Source of the DNA: Lanius collurio
Lineage: Eukaryota > Chordata > Aves > Passeriformes > Laniidae
Length of the DNA: 64,000 bases
Reading direction: 5' to 3'
Assembly: GCA_020086605.1 (NCBI GenBank)
Contig: JACBWW010000004.1
Coordinates: forward strand, 21,992,506 to 22,056,505
Below, piece by piece: positions 41,401-53,400 of this stretch. How positions within the stretch are numbered: position 1 is the stretch's first letter; the number at the start of each line of letters is the position of its first letter. Both the position numbers and the translations under genes were made by a program. The notes under the pieces are model-generated. The model was not told where the DNA came from and searched no databases. It saw nothing but the letters and a program-made list of their open reading frames with translations.

Positions 41401-44400
41401 GGAAGGAGAAGGAATAGTCAACTTTCCTTTTGCCCAGCAATTGCTGTCCCCAAACATTGCAGTTGACCACTTCACTGAAGCATTTTTATGTGCTGTTTGA
41501 ACTGGCAGACGTCCTTGATCCCTCCCTGACATCATATATGGCCACTCTGCACTTTCTTCAGTAGGGTCCTAGTATGTTTTAATGTGTCAACTAAGTGTTA
41601 CAGTGTGGGACTAGTTTTGCATGTGGTTACAAGTTTTTAATTCTTTTACTTACATGCACTCTCTCACAGGACAATCAAAACGAAGTATTAAACATACCAT
41701 ATCACCCCAGTGCCCCTACCACCCCAAAAAACCACACTGCCTTACACTCAAACATCATATGAAAATGGTATCAAGATAAAGCCATTCTTCACTTCTGTCC
41801 TTGGTTGGCTTAGGTGAAAGTTAAATTTCTGAAATGTAAACAGACTTGATATGATATTTCTAATTTGGGTCACCTTATTTCTCTGAAGACTCTTCTACCT
41901 GAATTTATGTTTCCCCAGAATTCTTCCTAGCAGAAGGAAAATTAGGAGTTTTGTTTACTGTCTTTACCTTCTGGTAGGGAAGTGACCACCTCTGTGCTCC
42001 TAAACACACAACTTCAAACACAAATGGCATGGCACATTTGGCTGAAGAGAGATCAAACAGAATAATTTTAATGACATTTCATACAAGCTGCTGTAATGAT
42101 CCTTCTCTTACTGCCTTTTTTTTTAGTGTCTCTTTCCCTAGATTAGTGAGCTTTGTTCTTTAACTGAAAGTCACCTATTGTAGGATACTACAGAAAAATT
42201 TTAAAACTACTGATAAATAACCTTCCTTTCCAGAATCTCTAGTAAAACTCCATGAGACTGCATGGACCAATATTAACAAAAAATAGGGCTCTGAATATGC
42301 TCCTAGTTGTACAAGGTAGCTTTGAAAGTAACCTCAATACTATAAATGAATAAATACATACATACATTCAGTCTTCATCTTCCGTTTGCATCCCTTCTGT
42401 GCCTCACCAAGGAAGCATCCATGAGTGGATCATGCAAAAAAGATAGCAAGAAAAATCACTTCCACTTACTTGATGTTAATTCTGGGTTTCCTTTTAAATT
42501 CATCATCTTTGGAATTGAAGGTCCATATATGTCTGCATCAAGTAAACCAACTTCTTTTGTCTACGTAAGGAACAAAAAAGTAATTGTTAAAATGTCTTCC
42601 TTTCTGCATTATTAGCTGAAAAAAATTCAATACCATTTAAAGAAATAAAAAATATGATCTTGATTTGAGACATCAGTTATCACTGTTTCCTTTCTCTCTA
42701 AATTGCAACTGAAGAATGAAATATAGCAATGTCTATAAGTCGGGTCAGTTGTCTTTACAAGAACTAGATTCTCCATAAAGAGAATCCTCACTTGCACAGT
42801 TTCCTACTTACAATGTAGACCACAGACTTTGTATTAATAAGCATTATAAGCAATGTTCTCTCTACTCCATGTACTTTTATACAGAACTACCACCTTAAAA
42901 AAAAAAGTGAGGTTTGTAAGTATATGCAAATGAATACAATTTAAATAATTCTAGTGATTATAAAGAATGTGAAAAACATAAAAAACATATTTTTATCTTC
43001 TACTTAAGTGGCTAGAGTACACTTTTGCAGACATCTTGAAGTTACTGAAATGCAAATCTCTGAAGCTAATTAAACAGGCATAACTTTTTAATCCAATACC
43101 TTTACACAAAAGTATGATAAAAATGGGTTTATTCAACTACATATGGTACACTAGGCAATAAACTTTAAATAAAAATTATTTCAACTATGTAGTCTAGACT
43201 TACAAGATTCCTTTCTGTATTCTTTTCTTTATAGGTATACATACATATTTTGTGGAAATTAAACTATTTTTCCTACAGATGGCAAGACACAGTACCAATT
43301 ACCAAGTTCTGCAAATTAAGTAGTAAAGAGCAAGCCCTTTAAAGTGCTGAATGTCAAGTTTCTCTAATATAGAAAGCTAACTGTATTCAACATTTTGCAA
43401 AATTGCAAACGAGTATGTTTAAGAGCTTGTTTGAAAGGTTAAAGTAGCAAGAGCTTTTCCAACAATGCTGACTCAGATTTCCACTGTCAGTGTTTCAAAA
43501 TGTGTACTTCATTTTTCAGATGATGCTTTCCTAATTTGGTATCTTATATTAAGCCATTTTGCTATCACAGTTTTAATGGGAAAGATAGAAAGATAAGTAA
43601 AAAAAAGCATGACCACATTTGATCTACTATGTACTTTGAAAAGCAACTTTTTACTGCAAAAATCAACAAAATTTGGGTTCAGTTATTTGATATACTTTTT
43701 ATTAGCAAAACAGAGCAAACCATATATTATTATATGGATTATTCAATTTAGATTTTTTTTCTTTACAATATCTTGTGAAAAATATTAGACAAAAGTTCAG
43801 GAGTTACCGTAGCAAATTATTCTACTTCTTGCCTACTGTTGAAAGCAGCGATTTCAAAACCATTGAAAAGACCCACCTTTAAGTTAAACTTTAAAGACAT
43901 CAAAAACACACTATTAGAGCTTCTTTATTCTTATACAAAATGTGTATTTTAACAGATTAGAAAGATTCATGACTCTGTCCTCTATCTGTGTCAGCAGCTA
44001 ATCAAACCCATCAAAACATCATCTACAGGGTGTTCTACCTAATTCCTTCTCAAACGAAAGTAAGCAATTGCTGAAAAACCTACATAGTGTTTTAAACTTG
44101 ATGACATACATCCCCTGAATTTTTTGAGGATTTTCCCCCTCATGCAAAGATTGTGACTATTGACTGACTACAATGATCTCACAACTCACTGGAGTTTTAC
44201 TTTCAGCCCAAAGGGGCTAAAAATTTAGGATGATCTAAATTAATTAGAATGACTTTATGACCTCCTGGGCATGATCAGGTATTCACCACTACAAGCCACT
44301 TATTCCTACGAGTCAGCAGTACTGCATCTACTATTTCTATATTATCTAACCTAAGTATACAAAATTTCCAGAAATAAAGGATAGATCTACACTGGAGAAA

Positions 44401-47400
44401 AACATCCTAGAGAACTTCACAAATTCAGCTACTACTCTAAATTACCAAGCTAATACAATAAACCTGACCATTTCTCTAAAAAATTTACACACTTGTTCAA
44501 AGGCAAGAAAAGTTCCTGTTTGTGAGATGCACTGTTCTTCTCACGGTTCAAGAAAATTGCTGTCATCAAACAGAAGAATAATTAATAGATTCTCAAGTTT
44601 CTACAACTCATGTAAACAAAAGCACAAGTGTTCCTGTAAGCATGGCACTTTCTACAGGATTACAGGAGAAAGGTGTTCCAGAAAATCTTTTAATCACTGA
44701 CAGAACCTCACTTAAAATAGCCTAAAGCAAAGGTTCCTTTCTCCACCAAGCAATTCAACATGTTAGGTAAGAAGAGTTCACACTGCCTAGAAGTAGCAGC
44801 TGATACAGAAAGCATTGGCTCAACAAGCTATGGTTTTGAGTTTTGTTTCTCCCAATTATCCCTGTTTTTGCAGTATGTAAACATCTCAAGAATGCAAATA
44901 ACCTTTTACTCAAGGTTTCATTATCTCAGAAAAATATTATGGCAGCTACCAAGGGATTCTTTAAGACATGCACAGTACCGTCCAGATCATCTCTTCCAGC
45001 ATTTATAATGTTTTAAATACTCAAGAGAAGAAATAATATGCACACACCTGGATGCTACCACATGAAACTGTTAATCAGAACAACTGGATACTGCTCATGC
45101 TGAGTGAAATATAATCCAGATGCATATGTTAAAATAATTAAAAAATTAAATTTAATTTAATAAATTGTTTTTTCTCCCCATATAATCCACACTTCATTTA
45201 AAACTGCACATCTTTCAAAGCATTGGTGTATTAAAACCAATCCTGAAAACACATACATAACATCACACAAGGTAAAAAAAAAAAAAAACCAAAAACATCT
45301 AGGCAGAAGGAATAGGTTACAGGGGATCAAAAGCTGGACAAAAAAGGCAACTTAGGAAAAAAGAAGGAGGGTAAAAAGCTCTAAGATTCCTCTTGTGTCC
45401 TCTGACATCATTTTCATATGCATATACATCTCATACCAATGCTGAATCTACTTTTTGTTAAGTAATACTAGTTACACAGAGAGAAATGCAATACTTAAAA
45501 CATACCCAAGCATGCAGAAGTCGCCCTGTTACTAAGTGTTTTTCAGAGCACAGCACACACCACTGCTACAGCCTCCCTCAGGACTCTGGTGGGAAAAGGA
45601 TTCAGAAAATAACAACTCCACCATCTTCTTAAGGCTGTGTTTTCTCCTTATAAACGTATTCCTCTCCTGTGCTATTAAACCAGTTGCATTCCATCTCCCC
45701 AGATGGCATAGCAATAACCAAGTTCAAAATAGCTGTTCTCAAGTTAACGTTTATCCTTTTACTTTCACCTGTCCCACTGTGAAAGAAAGTTTTAATCAAT
45801 CTTCAAGTTTACTATGCTTGGAAAATACTTTCTAGAGACCTTATTTTTTGGTTGCCTTACTGCAAGTTCTGCAGCTTAAGCTCTAAGGATACAACTGACA
45901 ATGTAAGCATTCCCATATGATTTAATCATGCCACTAAAAGCTACTTTGAAAAAGCATACAAACACATGCAGTATCATTGACCTCTTCATGCAGCATATGA
46001 TTCTTATCAAATTCCATCAGGCAGAGACCATGAAATTAGAAATAAACATATTGTCAGCACATGAAAACACAAAAGTGCTCTCATGTCAGCAAAAACTATA
46101 CTTAAAAACTCATAAACGTTTACATTTACCTTCTTATCAATGCTTTTAAGGTTCCCTCATCGTAGGTGAACAGGCTCTAGCACAGGCTCACTAGTCTAGG
46201 ATTTGCTATTTCTGCAGAACTGGTACTGCCATGGTCTCATCTGGTCACTGATGACCTCAAGAACATGAAAAAATTTACAGAATAAAGAACTATACTACAC
46301 AATAAAGAACTATAACTCCTCTTCATCTTCTACTTTTACATCATTGACAAAGTAATTGTGTCTACTTCTTTTTTACACTATCAATAATCTTCTCAGCAAA
46401 ATATTAATTTGCCCATTAGACCTCTCTAAAGATTTCTGACAAACATTCTTCATGAGGTACTGTAAGTTACATAATCACTGCAGCTCTTAACCCATTAAAA
46501 ATACACTGAAGTTTTCATTCCAATTTAGAAACTTCTCTCACCTACATTAAGAATCAAAAACTAGCTTTCCCAGTCACCAGGTACAGATTCTATATTTACA
46601 AGAAAACCAAATCCTACATCAATAGACAAAGAAGATATTCTTGCACATATCCCTGAGAGATGAGAATTCTACAGGTTCATTATTTGCAGTGTACAAATTA
46701 CAGGGATAGAAAACCTCACTAAAAAGATACTTACCTTTACCTTCTCTGGCAAGATTCTCTGCATAAATACATTTCAGTTTAGTCCTTGAACCTGACCACT
46801 GCCTTGTGAGTAAGGGAGATTTGGAAGACAGCGGTATTCTAAATTAGCGATTTCCAATCTCTGAACTTAGTTGTAATTCTTTTGGGGGGAAAAAAATTAA
46901 GTTGTTGAAGGCCAAAGTCCTGCCAGAGAGAGGTCATGTAAAAAAAACAATAAATTTTGCCTCCTTTTCCTTATGCAAATTAGAAAGTATTCAACTGCTA
47001 TTATGTTTGTTCTCTTAGGCAGGCAAATGTTACTGTACGTAATCCTTGTTCTGGTGGCATAAGTTCATGCTAATGACAAAAATGATCTGTATCTTTCCTC
47101 CTCTTAGCTCTCTGAACAGATCCTTAAGAACTGTTTTGTCCCTCCCTATACTTTCTTTATGTAGATTCCCTTTTCTGTCTTTCAGGGAATATTAACTACA
47201 AAATCAACTACATTTTCCAATAACAAATTTGCAACAAAATGTAACCAGTTCCATTCATGTCACAAACGACCCCTCCACACAATTCTGTGTGCAACGGAGA
47301 ATCTGGTGATATTAATTTCTTCCAAGTTGCCAAATGCTTTATTGAGGAACAGACCTGATTAAAGACCTCATACCAACAGAGAGAAAAAAGGGAGAAAAAA

Positions 47401-50400
47401 AATAATAAAAAGAAGAGCTCACAACAAGCTTCTATAAATAGCTGTTAATCAACATAGTCTACATTACCACTAAATATCCAGAGACTCTTTGACAGCATTA
47501 ATTTCATTTTTGCTCATATTTTCTGAGACTTTTTTCCATGCTTATGTAGGGCTTATGTATCCCCACTGGATGCTAGAAGATAGCATTTTACTTTGAAGTA
47601 AATTCTGCAGACCACCAAAATTCCCTGGTGTTAGCCTAGGAGGGATGAAGGCACAGGTTAATGAGCTGTTATTGTTCTATACAGCGAAGAACTTCCTACA
47701 CTAGAAGTGCTCTCAATATTCAGCAGCTGTATTCCATTCCAAAGACAGAAATTCCAGCTTTGCTAAGTGAAGGTGCCAGTTATTTTAAAGCTAGTGGTCT
47801 TAATCCACCACCAGGACTCTCAATTTACCCTTTTAATGTCATTATAGACTTAGAGCTAATCCCAAACTACAAGCAGCAACACATAGCACAAAAGGGAACT
47901 TTAAAATCAGGATAGGCTATGGATTCCTCATTTGACATACTGACACAATGAATAGCCATCTTTTAATCCTTAATTCTCTTTCAAGTGCACACTATTTAAG
48001 TGCCTAGCCGTAAACTGGATTAAAGCCAAAAATGTACCATTGCAGTTTCCTCACTCCATCCCAGAAATACAAACTTCTTTTAAAAACTCAAGTCTGCGAC
48101 TGGTTTAAAAGCCCTTTCCCTTATATGAAGTGTTCCAATTTTTCTGCCAGTTACAGGACTTCCCTGGCACTTCTTTTCCACAACAACCTGCAGTAGCTCC
48201 TACTCAATGTTTGTAACAATCACATACCAGTAATTCATCCTTGTTTGGCCTTTTTGTACATTATGTATCTCGCTGAAAAAAAAAATTCCATACAGAACCA
48301 TTTGGACAATAAATTACCAAAACAGAATCCCCAACAGTACCACTTCTCTACAAGACGCCTCTCCACTTTCACAGCATGTCAAATTATTATAAAAAAGGAT
48401 GCACCTTTCACATCAGTCTCTCTGGTACCTGCACTGGGCTGTCAATGACTTAAAGACTAAGGGTACCGGTATTTAACCTCAACACAAAACAAACAAATAA
48501 GGAAATTTTCTTCAAATTAAGCATATAGTTATCTGATTTAAGTAAAATATTTTAGAAGGTCTATGTTAAAATGTATTTTTAATTTTTGTCATTTTTTATT
48601 TGAAAAACAGCAAAAATTTTTAAGCTTTATTCTTGCAGTTTTTTCAACTGACCTAGAACCTAAGCTATCATTGCAAATAAACCAAATCAATTCTAACTGG
48701 CATCTCCAGCTTTATTGAAACTTTTCAGCATTAAGAAACAAACATGAAGAAGTTAGCTACAGTGATTAAAGTCTTCTGATTCTCTAAGCAACAGGGTTAA
48801 GGATGTCTAGAAATCAAATCCTCACAATTAGAAAAGCTGCATGGGAAGAGGACAAAACAAGTCAAAACTTGCCTTCATGCTAAGATTACTCACTGAAGGA
48901 TCCCATTATTGTCTAAATTCTTCTGGATTTGTTTTCCCACATGGAATTCTTTCCCTACCAGCAAGAAATGTATATACATTGTAGAGTCATCTATGAACGT
49001 AGCAGTCAGATATTATCCTGTGGACAAATAGTTTAATTATGCAAACCAAGTATTTAAAAAAAAAAAAAGCTGTAATGTAAAAAGAGTAAGCTGGGTGGCT
49101 TCTGAGTAGTTTCAAAATGTGTGGATTTTGATTAAATACACGGTTTGAAGAAATAAAAATTAATTTTATTATCACAGAAGTCAGTTCACACGAAGACTTG
49201 GCTCCTAACTACATCATTACTACGCTGTAACTTACTACATATGCATGAGAAATCTCCTGCCCGCCTGTGCTTGCATGGCTCAGACATCCGCGCGAGGTTC
49301 CTGGCTCCAGAGGAGGACGAACCGCTCCGCGCATTTGGCAGCGGACACTGCGCGACCCCGGCGCGGCTCCCGCGCCGAGCGCCCCTCCCAGCGCCGCAGC
49401 ACCCGCGGCCCGCGCGCCCCCTGCCGGCCGCCGCCGCAATGCCCGCGTTGCGCAGCAACCGGGGGGTTCGCTCGGGAAAACAGGGGCCGCCCCCCGGGTA
49501 AAAACCGCCCTTCCTGCATTTCACATTTTGGTCCTGGTCCCCGTGACCCAGCCAACCCCTGGCGCGGAGCTAGGCTAGAATACTGAAAGCTGCTGCCTTT
49601 CACCACGTGCCCCACTACTGCAGGCAGAAGCCACTTGCTTAAGCTTACATGCTGACTTGGTCCATATGGTTTTACTTCTTGCCACTCTGTCCTTCACAAC
49701 ACAAGAAACGTTTCATCCTATCGTGAAAATGTAAATCTTCCCGAACGAAAAGGCGAGCCAAAGGAAATCTGACTGGGGAGCTTGCCTCATAGTGACAGCA
49801 CAAGCATACAGCCTCCCAACTGGATTTGTGCCATCCTTAGTCATGCACAGCTGGTGTTTGCTCACTAAAATACTCTGTTCATAAACAAGCAATCCCTACC
49901 CTATTATTGCTGCCATCTATTAATTCAACTTGTTTCTACTATAATAAATTGTCTCTGGCCAGGCAGCTTTCATAAATAGTCATTCTAGTCTGAATATGAA
50001 TCGTCCTGGCACAAAACCCAAAAATCCTTCCCAAGGGCTCCTAGGGGAGCACAACTGACTGCTGGTACATCAAAAGAATGAAAAGAATCAGCTGTCAAAC
50101 TAAGCAAGCAATTAACAATAGGACACAAGAGTAAAACTTTAACTTATTTCTTAACACAAAAAGAACATTGTATAGATTTATAGGCCTTGGTACAGGCCCA
50201 AGAGCTTATATATTTCTTAACTAGTCCATCTACGACAGGTAACCCAGGGTACCAAAAAAACTAATATTCTAGGAAGGCATAAAAGGCTACTCTGCTTGTT
50301 TTCCCTGGCTCTGAATCAAAAACCAAAACCAAACAAGGAGGGGAAAAAAAAAAAACCTCCCAAAAAATATACTGTCTTAGACACAGTATCTAAGCATCTA

Positions 50401-53400
50401 AATGAAATCCTGTCTTGAATTATTCACTCTGTAACCATGAAGTAAAAATAGGCCAATCAGACTGAGCACCAGCATGCAAGACTTTGAACTCCCAAATTCT
50501 AATCCCAGCTCTGCCAACACTGTGAGACCATGACAATGTGTCCAAGGCTCCATCGGTGCCTTAGTATTTCAGACCATCACTACGATAACTGAAAAAGCTT
50601 CTATGCTTTAAAAAAAAAAATTAAATACGTGTCAGTAGAAACAGTGGGGTTTTCATTTTTTTTTAACTAGAGAAAGTAGATTTTTAAAAGATAGAAGGAT
50701 GTTTTAACAGGAGGACAAAAATTCCTTTATGCTTTAATGTTAATCTTCCAACTTACGATACACCAAATACCAAGATGTCACAGCTATTACTGAAAGCAGC
50801 AAGAATCTAATCCAATCTACTCTGAGAGAAGAGCATCTTTCACAGATCTCACTCACCAGAAAACAGTTGTTGTCAACAGTCTGTAACTTGTTTCATCTTA
50901 GAAAAAGAACACTTGAGTTACAAGCACAGAACTTGTAATACAGACCAATGAAAAAAGGACAGATTTTTATAGTCATGGTGACCTATATTCCTCCACAAGT
51001 CCTTTATCTCCTTCTTTAAGCAGTGCATCAAGTTCAAGATCAGTTTCTATGAATCTGTATTTTATTTATAAGAGACATAAGGACTGTTAATGTAGTTGCA
51101 GGGGCCTCCTGAAGCTCAATCATTATTGCTTCTTCTGAAAGAGATGAACTTACAAGTGCAATGAAGGGCAAAAAATCATGGCAAGGTGAGGCACATACAG
51201 TAGTTACTAAATGTAAAATAAAGGCATCCAGTGCTGCACACCTGACGACAAAGAAATTGACAATAAAATACAGCAGGAGGTAACAATAGACTCTGAAAAA
51301 CAACCTCCGTATTTACTTCATTCACCATTACAAAACTGAACATTGCCATGATCTCTAGAATTCACAGCACTGGACAGTGCCTGCTTGGAATAAGGTCACA
51401 GAGATTCTCACTTCAAAACCTTGACTCACAGAATTAGTGAGCCGAAATCAATGTGAGTACGCAAATGAAGAAACCAGAAACTTCAAGCCCAAAGGTTAAA
51501 CATAAACATGATGCATGCCATCATTATCTTAAGGAAAATAAACCACAAAAGAAAAAATATGTTAATACATGAACAAACAAGAAAGTTGTTTATTTAAGCC
51601 ACCTTATTTCATACTTTCTAACTTGTAACCACATCAATGCACAATTTCACCATGGTAACAGCTTGCTAACTTGTGACAACCAGTTCACACAACTCACAGA
51701 TATTTCATCAGTTTCAGCTGCTCTTCATTGATTAACATCCACCACATGCTGGCCTCCAACTTCACACACCACCACATAATTGTAACATCAAAATTCCTAA
51801 CAAAGGACATAATCTCAAAACTTGTGTATGTCAGAATTACTAAGAGATGCATGACCTAAATATATTTTAAAACTGCATGCTTGAGAAGTATCAGACATCA
51901 TCTTAAAAACACATAAACTGGTACAGAAAGTTATGTGCAATGGGTTGACATGGTTTCCATGGAGCTACTCAATGACCATCCTACAACACAGATCACATTG
52001 CACTGATATTTGTTTTGCAAAAGTATTAGAGCAAATGCCATGTTTTAAAGTTAATTAGAAGGAACCATTCAAGCAGCTTTGCTTTTCAAAATGACAGATT
52101 CTTCTCTGAGATCCAATTATTCCAACAGCCTATTTAAAACACAGAATTAAAAACTGTGAAATAACAAGATCAGATGCCATCAAAAACAGTACATATTTCA
52201 TAAAACAGCTTTAAACACTCTTCTTATTAAGCGTGACTGAGTATACAGAAAATTGTTTTAAATTTTTTACAAAATTCCCACAGGAAGCTCGCAGATTGCA
52301 GGTAGTCCTCGCTCCTTCCACCTGTTGTGTTTTGATTTACTTCTCTTTTATAACAAGAAAAAGATTCGACACTTGCCTGATTAAAGTCTGCTGAGTGAGG
52401 ATACTTTGTATTTAATGTTTTATGAGTACAAAGCCTACATTATACACTCTCCCGCTGCAAAGGAGGCTTGTTTCTGAGTTTACCTTTGCAGCAATAAACA
52501 TGCACAATCGAATGACTCCCAGTCTAGGGCAGCAGGTGGACATAGCAAACACCTGTGGTTTTTACTCTTGAGTGGTTCCTACCATCTATTTATAGTCCAG
52601 GTAACAGTTTGAGTAACACCAAGCTGGGAAATCACTCAAAAAATTGTATTTCCAAGCTTTAGGGAAGGTACATAGTTTTGGGGGTTTTTTCCTTAGCTGT
52701 TTATGAAGTATTTTTGCATGTAATTTCTCCAGAAACAGTAAATCTGTGGAGCTATTAAAAAAATATTTCAGTCTCTATTCAGCACTAACTCCTATTTTTT
52801 TCAAGTCAGTGCTCTGAAGTGATAGAATTTATTAAGTGTCTCCAACATGCAGAAGCAACCTCTGTGACATCTACATATACTTGAAGAATTGCAGTTCAAC
52901 TCAGCGATGCACCAGGGAAAGGACAGAGCCAAACTCAGAAGCAGGATAAGATCTACTAAGTTATTCATGGTACTGATAAAATATAAACAAACTGACAGAA
53001 ACTCAAAAGCCCATCAAAACCAAATTTAAAATTAATTAAGGAAAAAAAATTAAATACATTAAATGTATGCAACTGCCCTCAGCAGTAATCGTTTTACTTA
53101 TGACATACATTTCACATTAAGGCTGATAATTAAATGTTCACCTACCGAATCATTTGCTGCTAGGGCGAGGGCTATATTTACTGCAAGAAAGAAAAAGAGG
53201 AAAAACAAAAATATTAAATGCAGGAAAACTTCATTTCTAAATATTGAGAATGCTATCACCGCTAACAAGACAAAACATAAATACATCACACTTATTTAAT
53301 AACTGCATCATCAAATCAGTTCTCAGCTTCTTGCATCTCTACAACATTTGCAGCTATGTGGCAGCAGCACCCACATTTCAGTCCACGTTTCTCAACCAGC

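Larger units (their letters stand above)
29212..42469 (-). other. NUBPL intron 4 (about 13.3 kb)
   Basis: Contains a TA/GA microsatellite next to a deleted ERVL-type LTR (32368-32660), a perfect 11-bp-stem hairpin (32157-32186), a polypurine tract (34678-34739), a second ERVL-type LTR (36370-36672) and a sense-oriented CR1 tail (40985-41375). The rest is AT-rich with no supported gene. Confidence 0.85.
42561..53145 (-). other. NUBPL intron 3 (about 10.6 kb)
   Basis: Mostly AT-rich sequence with poly-A and short tandem duplications. The exception is an isolated CpG island at 49260-49510. No CR1 or LTR sequence was recognised in this intron, and no coding exon. Confidence 0.85.

Noticed and set aside
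49186..49615. Open frames of 76-113 codons on both strands over the intragenic CpG island
   Set aside because: Arg/Ala/Gly/Pro-rich translations in every frame are typical of CpG islands. No protein family is visible, so the island is kept as regulatory only.
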